Shown here piece after piece: positions 55,140-64,000 of a stretch of DNA of 64,000 nt. The stretch spans positions 404,392 through 468,391 of the forward strand of contig UESW01004419.1 in assembly GCA_900491605.1 (NCBI GenBank). Reading direction: 5' to 3'. The notes below the pieces were generated by a model that saw nothing but the letters and a program-made list of their open reading frames with translations, was not told the origin of the DNA and searched no databases. Made by a program: the position numbers and the translations under genes. This stretch comes from Calamus simplicifolius. Its lineage: Eukaryota; Streptophyta; Magnoliopsida; Arecales; Arecaceae. Position 1 is the stretch's first letter; each line of letters begins with the position of its first letter.

Positions 55140-55985
55140 CCCCCTGAGACCATGGTCACGGCCGCGGCCGTGGCCAAAAACGACAGGGGTGGGGGAAAAA
55201 CCCCACCCCAGCCCTTATTTTTTTAAAAAAAACTATGGTCTGGCCACCGTGGGGGAAAAACCCCGCCCATATATATATATATACGGTGGCCTGGCCACCA
55301 GGCCACCGCCAACCACGGCCGCCACCGTGGCCGTGGCCTCAGGGGTGGTGGAAAACCCACCCCTACATTTTTTTAAAAAACAGTGGTCGTGGCCTCAGGG
55401 GTGGGGGAAAAACCCCACCCCTACAATTTTTTTTAAAACAGTGGCCGTGGCCTCACGGGTGGGGTTTTCCCACCCCTACAATTTTTTTTTAAAAGTGGCC
55501 GTGGCCTCACGGGTGGGGGAAAAACCCACCCCACATTTTTTTAAAACGGTGGCCTGGCCACGGCCGCCGCCGTGGCCGTGGCCTCAGGGTGGGGGAAAAA
55601 CCCCACCCCTTCAATTTTTTTTTTAAACGGTGGCCTGGCCACTGTGGCCAGGCCACCGCCGGCCACGGCCGCGGCCGTGGCCGTCGGCCGTGGGCTCAGG
55701 GGTGGGGGAAAAACCCCACCCCTTCAAATTTTTTTTTTTTAAACGGTGGCCTGGCCACCGTGGCCAGGCCACGGCCGCGGTCGTGGCCTGAGACGACGGC
55801 CACGGCCGCCGCCGTGGCCGTGGGCTCAGGGGTGGGGGAAAAACCCCACCGTACAATTTTTTTTTAAAAAAATGGTGGCTGGCCAGGCCATCACCGGCCA
55901 CGACCGCGGACGTGGCCTGAGACGACGGCCACGGCCGCCGCCGTGGCCGTGGCCTCAGGGTGGGGGAAGAGTATTTTTTTTTAAA
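55140..55985. repeat. GC-rich palindromic array (GGCCGTGGCC / GGGGGAAAAACCCC)
   Basis: Seven or eight imperfect units of about 80-130 bases each combine GTGGCCTCAGGGGTGGGGG, AAAAACCCCACCCC, an A/T-run (ATTTTTTTTTAAAA) and GGTGGCCTGGCCACCG with CGGCCGCGGCCGTGG. The units are self-complementary and could form strong hairpins. Open frames through it (Trp/Pro/Gly-rich) are artefacts. Confidence 0.9.
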
Positions 55986-55998
55986 AAGGCGGGCTTAC

Positions 55999-56130
55999 CT
56001 CGATAGAAGGGGACGCCGCCGGGGTTCCTTGCGCCGGGGGGGGCCGCCACCGGTGGGTTCGTAGCGCCGGGGGAGGGGGCGGGGGGAGCCGAGGAGGAGA
56101 CGACAGTTAGGGCACGAAGAGGAAGAAGAA
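55999..56130 (-). promoter_or_regulatory. Probable 5' UTR exon of the CACTA transposase gene
   Basis: The minus strand is GC/CT-rich, has no ATG, and ends in CTATCGAG|GTAAGC, a consensus donor at 55999/55998. A TATA-like sequence lies just upstream (56158-56165). A non-coding first exon at this place matches the gene order of the element. Confidence 0.5.
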
Positions 56131-56157
56131 GAGGCCGGGGGGGTGCGCGACTCAGAT

Positions 56158-56165
56158 TATATATT
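56158..56165 (-). promoter_or_regulatory. TATA-like box of the CACTA transposase promoter
   Basis: AATATATAA on the minus strand, about 30 bases upstream of the GC-rich 5' UTR exon. Confidence 0.45.
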
Positions 56166-56169
56166 AAGG

Positions 56170-57720
56170 ATTAGCGATGCAATTTTGCGTCGCTAATCCT
56201 CGCTACTTTTTTTTAAAAATTTATTATAGATTAGAGACGCAATTATGCATCGCTAATACGTCGCTATATCGGCTTTTTTTTTTATTTTCTGTGAAACTTA
56301 GCACGTAAATAATTGCGTGGCTAATTCGCTGATCGGCGGAAATTTTTTTTTTATTTTCTAGCGTCACTAATGCATCGCAATATTTTTATTTCATAATTAT
56401 ATTTTATAATAATTTAATTTTTCTGAAAATAATTGCAACGCATATATTTGCATCGCAATGTTTTATTTTAATATTTTTTTATAACACTTAATTTTTTTAA
56501 ACAATTGCGATGAAAGTATATTGCGTCGCTAAATAAAAAATTAATTTTTTTAATTTTCTAATTTATTGCATCGCTAATGCATCGCTAGTTAACATAATTT
56601 ATTATTATAAAAAAATTACGATGCACAGATTGGCGTCGCAATATTTTTATTTCATAATTATATTCTATAAATTAAATTTTTTTAAAAACAATTGTGACGC
56701 ACATGGTTGCGTCGCAATATTTTATTTTTAATAATTTTTATAACACTTATTTTTAAAAAAAATTGCGATGCAATACACGCATTACGAAATTAAAAATTAT
56801 TATTTTTAATTATCTGATTGTGTCGCTAAGGCGTCGCTATTTAATATAATTTATTATTTAAAAAAATTACGATGCACCGATTGGCATCGCAATATTTTTA
56901 TTTCATAATTATATTTTATAGAATTAAATTTTTCTGAAAACAATTACGACGCACATGGTTGCATCACAATATTTATTTTTAATAATTTTATAACACTTAT
57001 TTTTTAAAAAAAATTACGATGCAATACGCCCATCGTGAAATTAAAAATTAATTTTTTTAAATTATCTGTTTATTACGTCGCTAATGCGTCGCATTTAATA
57101 TAATTTATTTTTAAAAAATTACGACGCAACGATTGGCGTTGTAATATTTTTATTTCATAATTATATTTTATAGAATTAAATTTTTGTGAAAATATTGTGA
57201 CGCACATGGCTGCGTCGCAATGTTTTATTTTTAATAATTTTATAACAATTATTTTTTTAAAAAATTGCAATGCAATACGTGCGTCGCAAAATTAAAAAAT
57301 AATTTTTTTTAATTATCTGATTTATTGCATCGCTAATGCGTCACTATTTAACATAATTTATTATTTTAAAAAAATTGCGATGCAACGATTGGCATCGCAA
57401 TATTTTTATTTCATAATTATATTTTATAAAATTAAATTTTTCTGAAAACAGTTGCGACGCACATGGTTGCGTCGCAATGTTTTATTTTTAATAATTTTTA
57501 TAACACTTATTTTTAAAAAAAAAACTTGCGATGCAATACGCGTGTCGTGAAATTAAAAATTAATTTTTTTTAATTATATGATTTATTGCATCGCTAATGC
57601 GTCGCTATTTAATATAATTTTTTATTTTAAAAAAAATTATGACTCACCGATTGGCATAGCAATATTTTTATTTATAATTATATTTTATAACACTTAATTT
57701 TTTAAAAAATTTGCGAGGCA
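56170..57720. repeat. CACTA subterminal repeats, 5' side, in ~255-bp higher-order units
   Basis: Short motifs TGCGTCGCTAATGCGTCGC, TTGCGACGCA and their reverse complements are arranged in larger units that recur about every 255 bases. The marker ATTTCATAATTATATTTTATA is found near 56385, 56648, 56895, 57150, 57405 and 57665. Confidence 0.85.
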
Positions 57721-57724
57721 ATAC

Positions 57725-60700
57725 TTGCTATCAATCCGATCGATCTCGGACCATTGCGATCAATCCGATCGGTGACGATCCGACGGTATGCGATCGATCC
57801 AAGCCACGATCCCGGTCGCCGACGATCGATCTCGGACCGTTGTGATCAATCCGATCAGCGATGATCCGACGGTTGCGATCGATCCAAGCCACAATCCCGG
57901 TCGCCGATGATCGATCTCGGATCGTTGCGATCAATCCGATCAGCGATGATCCGACGGTTGCAATCGATCCAAGCCACGATCCGGTTGCCACGATCGATCT
58001 AGGTTCGTTGCGATCAATTTGATCGCGACGATCCGACGGTATGCGATCGATCCAAGCACGATCCCGATCGCCGATGATCGATCTCGAACCATTATGATCA
58101 TCTGATCGGCAGCGATCCGATGGCAGGCAATCGATACAAGCCACGATCCCGGTCACCACGATCGATCTCGGACCGTTGCGATCAATCTAATCGGCAACGA
58201 TCCGACGACATGCGATCGATCCAAGCCACGATCTCGGTCGCCGATGATCGATCTCGGACCGTAGCGATCAATCCGATCGGCGACAATCCGATGCATACGA
58301 TCATCCAAGCCACGATCCCGATCGTCCACGATCGATCTCGGACCATTGCGATCAATCGATCGGCGACGATCCGACGGTTGCGATCGATCCAAGCCATGAT
58401 CCCGGTCGCCGACGATCAATCTCGGACCGTTGCGATCAATCCAATCGGTGACGATCCGATGGCATGCGATCAATCCAAGCCACGATCCCGATCACCAGCG
58501 ATCGATCTCGGACCGTTGCGATCAATCCGATCGGCGATGATCCGATGCTTGCGATCGATCCAAGCCACGATCCCGGTTGTCGATGATCGATCTCGAACCG
58601 TTGCGATCAATCTGATCGGCGACGATCCGACGTTTGCGATCGATCCAAGCCACGATCTCCGGTCGCCGACGATCGATCTCGGACCATTGTGATCAATCCG
58701 ATCCACGATGATCCGATGGTTGTGATCGATCCAAGCCATGATCCCGGTTGCCGACGATCGATCTCGGACCATTGTGATCAATCGGATCGGCGACGATCCG
58801 ACGGCATGCGATCGATCCAAGCCACAATTCCGGTCGCTGACGATCGATCTCGGACCATTGCAATCAATCTGATCGGCGATGATCCGATGGCATGCAATCG
58901 ATCCAAGCCACGATCCGGTCGTCAGACGATCAATCTCGGACCGTTGCGATCAATCCGATCGGCGATGATCCGATGATTGCGAACGATCCAAGCCACGATC
59001 CCGGTCACCAACGATCGATCTCGGACCGTTGCGATCAATCCGATCGGCGATGATCCGACTTACGATCGATCCAAGCCACGATCCCGGTCACCGATGATCG
59101 ATCTCGGACCATTGCGATCGATCCGATCGGCGATTATCCGACGCTTGTGATCGATCTAAGCCACGATCCCGGTTGCCGACGATCGATCACGGACCATTGT
59201 AATCAATCCGATCAGCAACGATCCGACGGTTGCGATCGATCCAAGCCACAATCTCGGTCGCCGATGATAAATCTAGGACCATTGCGATCAATCCGATCGA
59301 CGATGATCCGACGGTTGCGATCGATCCAAGCCACGATCTCGGTCGCCGACGTTTGATCTTGGACCATTGCGATCAATCCGATCGGCGACGATCCGACGGT
59401 TGCAATCGATCCAAGCCACGATCCTGATCGCCGACGATCGATCTTGGACCATTGCGATCAATCCGATCGGCGACGATCCGACAGCATGCGATCGATCCAA
59501 GCCACGATCCCGGTCGCCGACGATCAATCTCGAACCATTGCGATCAATCTAATCGGCGATGATCCGACGGTTGCGAACGATCCAAACCATGATCCTGGTC
59601 GCCGACAATCGATCTCGGACAGTTGCGATCAATCCGATCGACGATGATCCGACAGCATGCGATCGATCCAAGCCACGATCCCGGTCGCCGACGATCGATC
59701 TTGGACCATTGCGATCGATCCAATCGGCGACGATCCGATGCTTGCGATCGATCCAAGCCACGATCCCGGTTGCCGACGATCGATCTCGGACCGTTGCAAT
59801 CAATCCAATCAGCGACAATCCGACGGTTGCGATCGATCCAAGCCACAATCTCAGTCGTCGACGATCAATCTAGGACTGTTGCGATCAATCCGATCAACGA
59901 TGATCCGACGGTTGCGATCGATCCAAGCCACGATCCCGGTCGCCGATGATCGATCTCGGACCGTTGCGATCAATCCGATCGGCGATGATCCGACGGTTGC
60001 GATCGATCCAAGCCACGATCCTGGTCGCCGACGATCGATCTTGGACTATTGCGATCAATCCGATCGGCGACGATACGACGGCATGCGATCGATCCAAGCT
60101 ACGATTCTGGTCGCCGATGATCGATCTCGGACCATTGCGATCAATCTGATCGGCGACGATCCGATGGCTTGCGATCGATCCAAGCCACAATCCCGGTCGC
60201 CGACGATCGATCTCGGACCATTGCGATCAATCCGATCGGCGATGATCCGACAATTGTGAACGATCCAAGCCATGATCCCGATCACCAATGATCGATCTCG
60301 GACCGTTGCGATCAATCCGATCGGCGATGATCCGACGCTTGCGATCGATCCAAGCCATGATCCCGATCGCCGACAATCGATCTCAGACCATTGCGATCGA
60401 TCCGATCGGCGACGATCCGATGCTTGCAATCGATCCAAGCCACGATCCCAGTTGCCGTCGATCGATCTTGGACCGTTGCAATCAATCCGATCAGCGACGA
60501 TCCGACGGTTGCGATCGATCCAAGCCATAATCCCGGTCATCGATGATCAATCTAGGACCGTTGCGATCAATCCGATCGGCAACGATCCGACGGTTGCGAT
60601 CGATCCAAGCCACGATCCCGGTCGCCGACGATCGATCTCAGACCATTGCGACCAATCCAATCGGCGATGATCCGATGGTTGCGATCGATCCAAGCCACGA

Positions 60701-61135
60701 TCCTGGTCGCCAACGATTGATCTTGGACCGTTGCGATCAATCCAATCGGCGACGATCCGACGGCATGCGATCGATCCAAGCCACGATCCCGATCACCGAC
60801 GATCGATCTCGGACCATTGCGATCAATTCGATCAGCGATGATCCGACAATTGCAATCGATCCAAGCCACGATCCCGGTCACCGACGATCGATCTTGGACT
60901 GTTGCGATCAATCCGATCGGCGACGATCCGACAGCATGCGATCGATCCAAGCCAAGATCCCGGTTGCCGACGATCGATCTCGGACCGTTGCGATCAATCC
61001 GATCGGCGACGATCCGACGGTTGCGATTGATCCAAGCCATGATCGAACCATTGCGATCAATCCGATCGGCGACGATCCGACAGTTGCCATCGATCCAAGC
61101 CATGATCCTGGTCGCCGACGATCGATTCGACATAT
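57725..61135. repeat. ~85-bp GATC-rich satellite array, about 40 copies
   Basis: The monomer contains TGCGATCGATCCAAGCCACG, ATCCCGGTCGCCGACGATCG, ATCTCGGACCGTTGCGATCA and ATCCGATCGGCGACGATCCG in order; variants differ by single substitutions and small indels. Nearly every 8-12 bases there is a GATC or GATCGATC. The array sits between two blocks of CACTA subterminal repeats. All frames stay open over long distances, giving spurious Asp/Arg/Ser-rich ORFs on both strands. Confidence 0.95.
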
Positions 61136-61139
61136 GTAA

Positions 61140-61840
61140 CAAAATTAATTTTTATAAAACAATTGCGATGCATTTATTGCGTCGTAATGTTTTATTTTTA
61201 TTTTTATTATCTTTTAATTATATTTTATAAAATTTAATTTTTTAAAACATTGCGATGCATCTTTTGCGTCGCTAAATTAAAAATTATTTTTTTAATTTTC
61301 TAATTTATTGCGTCGCTAATGCGTCGCTATTTAACATAATTAATTTTTTTTAAAAAATGGTGATGCACTAAGTTGCGTCGCAATATTTTATTTCATAATT
61401 ATAGTTTATAAAAATTAATTTTTCTTAAAATAATTGCAATGCAACTTGTTGCGTCGCAATGTTTATTTTTCTAAAAAAATTACGATGCAATACTTGCATC
61501 ATGAAATTAAAAATTATTTTTTAAAATTTTTTGATTTATTGCATCGCTAATGCGTCGCTATTTAACATAATTAATTTTTTTAAAAATCATTGCGACGCAA
61601 TGAAATGCATCGCAATATTTTTATTTCCTAATTTTATTTTATAAATATTAATTTCTCTTAAAATAGCGATGCACTGTGTGCGTCGCTAAATTAAAATTTA
61701 ATATTTTTAAATTTTTTGAGCTATGCATCACAATTACGTCGCTATTTTTTGTTGTCGCTAAGGAGTCGCAATTTGGTCGCAATTAAGCGCGCAAAGATGC
61801 GTCGCTAAATTTGCGTCGCTATCTCAGTATTTTTTTGTAG
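61140..61840. repeat. CACTA subterminal repeats next to the 5' terminus
   Basis: TGCGTCGCTAA/TTGCGATGCA motifs and the ATTTCATAATTATA marker (about 61388 and 61618-61640) continue the higher-order pattern seen at 56170-57720, ending in the CACTA terminal repeat at 61842. Confidence 0.88.
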
Positions 61841-61845
61841 TGGAT

Positions 61846-62592
61846 CATGGAAAGCAAAAGTAACAGCAATCCAAGAAGCCAAAGACTTGAATGTTCTACC
61901 TTTGGAGGAGCTACTTGGATTCTTGATGACCCATGAATTGACAATGAAACAACATCAAGAGGAAGAGGTAAAAAAGAAAGAATAATTGCACTTAAGGCTG
62001 CAGAAAATAATAAGAGCAGCAGTGAGAAAGAAGAAGAAGATGATGAATCAGCTCTCCTTGCAAAGAAGTTTAGAAAGTTTATGCAAAGAAGGAGACCCTT
62101 CCACAAAAGAAAATCTGGAATCAAAATGAAAGGAGAAAGAGAAAAAGAAATGGATAAAGATAAAGAAAAAAAACCTTGACATGTCATGAATGTAAGAAGC
62201 CAAAGCATTTTCGATCTGAATGTCCTCAACTAAAGAAGGGTTACAAGAAGAAAGAAGAAGGCCCATATTGCAACATGGAGTGATAGTGAAGAATCTTCAT
62301 CCAAAGAAGATCAAAAAGAAGTTGCAAACATATGCTTCATGGTAAATGACGAAAATGAGGTATGTACTGAAACCCCTAATGATAACTTTACATTTGATGA
62401 ATTATATTATGCTTTCAATGAGTTAGTTAGTGATTTTAAGGTTTTGAGAATGAAAAATAAATCCTTAAAAACTGAAAACCTAAATCTTCTCAAAGAGAAA
62501 AATGAACTTATTCTTGAGGTTAAAAATCTAAAATCTGAAAGTGAAGTTTTACTAAAAGAAAATGAATCAATTTCTAAAGAAACATTAACTTA
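61846..62592 (+). pseudogene. Copia gag, 3' part with zinc knuckle
   Basis: It continues the split gag: SWKAKVTAIQEAKDLNVLPL, ELLGFLMTHELTMKQHQEEE, a Lys/Glu-rich stretch, then the zinc knuckle C-H-E-C-K-K-P-K-H-F-R-S-E-C near 62180-62225, and a coiled-coil tail (62339-62592: LKTENLNLLKEKNELILEV). Frameshifts occur near 61985, 62180 and 62270. Confidence 0.82.
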
Positions 62593-62951
62593 ACGAAAGA
62601 AATTGATAAATATAAGAATATCATTGATAGATTTACATATAGCTTAGAGAAATTAAATTTACTTTTAAGTAATCAACGAGCTGTATTTGATAAAGCTGGA
62701 TTAGGATTAGACCTCACATGAAACAAAAGTATGTAAATAATTTTTTAATAAGAAACTAAGTAAAAATGATATTTCATATTATCATTGCAACAAAAAGGGA
62801 CATAAATCATATGAATGCAATTTTAGAAAATCTAATAAAAATTTAATGCTTGAAGGTAAGAAAATATGAGTTCCTAAATGAACAATATTTATTGCGACTA
62901 ACCATGAAGGACCCAAAAAGCTTGGGTACCTAAACAAAAGATTTAATTATC
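62593..62951 (+). pseudogene. Copia gag-protease linker with second zinc knuckle remnant
   Basis: Around 62775-62825 the frame reads YHCNKKGHKSYECNF, a degenerate CCHC-type knuckle. Stops precede and follow it. The segment leads into the protease. Confidence 0.65.
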
Positions 62952-63395
62952 TTGCAGGAGTGTTTTGTGGCCAAAGGATCAAAACGAAAGTGGTATCTTG
63001 ATAGTGGCTGCTCAAGATACATGACGGATGACAAGGAGCAATTCATCACCCTTGAAGATAAAAGAGGAGGAGTTGTTATTTTTGGAGATAATGGCAAAAG
63101 CCAAATTATGGGATTTGGTAAAATTCAAATAACTTCACCCACTTTTATAGAAAATATTTTATATGTTGATGGTTTAAAGCATAATTTAATTAGCATTAGC
63201 CAATTGTGTGATAAAGGTTTCAAAGTTTCCTTTGAAGCTTCTATTTGCACTGTTTCTAATCCCATAGATAATAGCATTATATTTATTGGAAATAGAAATG
63301 GCAATGTATACCTAATTGATTTAGATAATTTGCCTACAAGTAACCATTGCTTAATTGCTGATAATGCTAAGGTAAATGAGATTGGATGGCTATGA
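62952..63395 (+). pseudogene. Copia aspartic protease and start of GAG-pre-integrase
   Basis: The open frame has KRKWYLDSGCSRYMTDD with the intact DSG active site, VVIFGDNGKSQIMGFGKI, and LYVDGLKHNLISISQLCDKG, which lead to the GAG-pre-integrase region. It ends at a stop in place of the Trp codon in the LWHHRLGH motif (63393-63395). It would cut the copia polyprotein. Confidence 0.9.
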
Positions 63396-64000
63396 CATCA
63401 TAGATTAGGTCATGCAAGCACACACCTAATTTTAAAATTAATTAGAATAGATTTAGTTAAAGGACTTCCAAAGTTAGATTTTAAAATAATAGAATTTGTG
63501 ATGCATGTCAATTTGGAAAACAAACTAGAAATTCTTTCAAATCTAAGAATATTGTTTCAACTACTAGGCCATTTGAATCACTTCATATAGACCTTTTTGG
63601 ACCTACTAGAACCACTAGTCTAGGAGGAAAGAAATATGGTCTTGTGATAGTAGATGATTATTCTAGATACACTTGGGTATTTTTTTAGCTCACAAAGATT
63701 AGGCTTTCTCAATATTCCTAAAATTCTTCAAGAAAGTCACAAATGAGAAAAACACTACCATAGTGTCTCTTAGAAGTGATCATGGCACAGAATTTGAAAA
63801 ATCATCAATTTGAATATTTCTGTATTGAAAATGGCATTCATCATAATTTTTCTGCACCTAAAACACCACAACAAAATGTAGTAGAAAGAAAAAATAGAAC
63901 ATTAGAAGATATGGCCCGTACCATGCTATGTGAAAGCCAACTCCCAAAGTACTTAGCGAAAGCTATAAACACAGCATGTTACATCCTTAATAGAGCTTTA
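63396..64000 (+). pseudogene. Copia GAG-pre-integrase and integrase core (continues past the window)
   Basis: HHRLGHASTHLILKLI is the zinc-binding start. HIDLFGPTRTTSLGGKKYG holds the first catalytic Asp, VIVDDYSRYTWVFF follows, SDHGTEF holds the second Asp near 63778, and APKTPQQNVVERKNRT holds the Glu near 63885. At least two frame changes and one stop (after WVFF) interrupt it. The last residues (YLAKAINTACYILNRA) are the usual end of the core domain. Confidence 0.88.

Larger units (their letters stand above)
50073..61842 (-). mobile_element. CACTA (En/Spm) transposon inserted in copia gag
   Basis: The right end is CACTACAAAAAAATA (reverse complement, ending at 61842). The left end reads ACTACAAGAAAAA from 50074, with the first C changed to A. 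GCGTCGCTAA/GCGACGC subterminal repeats lie at both ends. Inside, on the minus strand, are a TNP2-like gene fragment and a TNPA-like gene. The 11.8-kb element includes a 3.4-kb satellite and a GC-rich array. It lacks the TNP2 catalytic core, so it is not autonomous. Confidence 0.92.
48222..64000 (+). mobile_element. Ty1/copia retrotransposon, plus strand, interrupted by a CACTA element and running off the window
   Basis: Order on plus: 5' LTR, Met-tRNA primer site, gag (split by 50073-61842), zinc knuckle, protease, GAG-pre-integrase, integrase core, with RT and RNase H expected beyond 64000. Copia order (integrase before RT) and the primer site identify the superfamily. Several stops and frameshifts show it is inactive. 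Confidence 0.9.

Noticed and set aside
55189..56006. Trp/Pro/Gly-rich open frames
   Set aside because: They follow the GC palindromic array on both strands and have no conserved domain.
57731..61142. Dozens of 60-200-residue open frames on both strands (Asp/Arg/Ser-rich) in the GATC satellite
   Set aside because: The 85-base unit simply lacks stop codons in most frames, and both strands and all frames are open. There are no domains, and the length follows the repeat.
1..64000. tRNA, rRNA or organelle-derived inserts
   Set aside because: I looked for tRNA B-box/cloverleaf patterns, rRNA cores and plastid-like genes and saw none; only the copia primer site is tRNA-related.

Overview
The window is nuclear DNA of a flowering plant. 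The evidence is spliced GT-AG genes, nested Ty3/gypsy and Ty1/copia LTR retrotransposons, an En/Spm (CACTA) transposon, MITEs, and very AT-rich spacers. The surviving exons and repeat types fit a monocot such as a palm, but that is only a guess.

There is one host gene. It lies on the minus strand between 5319 and 17318 and is the 5' half of a UBP6/USP14-type, proteasome-associated ubiquitin hydrolase. Eight exons can be placed to the base: a ubiquitin-like domain, then the catalytic Cys box. Its introns carry an RTE-type LINE with a short nested insertion, a 34-bp tandem repeat and long stretches of unremarkable AT-rich DNA. The exons for the second half of the protease (His box) are absent. 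Left of exon 8 come a GTGCCGTGCC-rich palindromic repeat (4455-4640), a decayed gypsy element (826-4406, minus) and an LTR inserted into that element (1-825, plus). The gene is therefore either cut off or continues left of the window past a transposon-filled intron. Its promoter side (17319-17740) has a cluster of GGCCCA/TGGGCC motifs.

From 18965 to 31349 lies a structurally complete Tat-type gypsy element (minus strand, 12.4 kb). It has two ~1-kb LTRs, a perfect 5-bp target duplication (ATATC), a primer binding site, a polypurine tract, and gag, protease, RT, RNase H and integrase, all frameshifted. Between pol and the 3' LTR is a large spliced gene on the opposite strand (20364-23256) with a plant 'putative gypsy type transposon' domain and coiled coils, followed by a ~114-bp tandem repeat.

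From 32082 to 40700 lies a second Tat-like element (plus strand, target duplication TTAAT). It is heavily rearranged: its 5' LTR is joined directly to RNase H, followed by integrase, a ~142-bp satellite array interrupted by an inverted LTR piece, a truncated antisense ORF and a 3' LTR. Its LTRs are full of a ~30-bp GC-rich minisatellite, and one copy forms a ~600-bp palindrome.

From 40706 to 48221 is AT-rich intergenic DNA with foldback and MITE elements, including a Harbinger/Tourist-like MITE with a TTA duplication and a nested relative.

From about 48222 to the end is a copia retrotransposon (plus strand: LTR, Met-tRNA primer site, gag, protease, integrase; RT lies off the window). Its gag is split by an 11.8-kb CACTA element (50073-61842) carrying a TNPA-like gene, a truncated TNP2-like gene, a GC-rich palindromic array, a promoter with a 5' UTR exon, GCGTCGC subterminal repeats, and a 3.4-kb array of an ~85-bp GATC-rich satellite. 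Long open frames through the satellites are artefacts of stop-free repeats. No RNA gene, CRISPR array or bacterial-type operon is seen.
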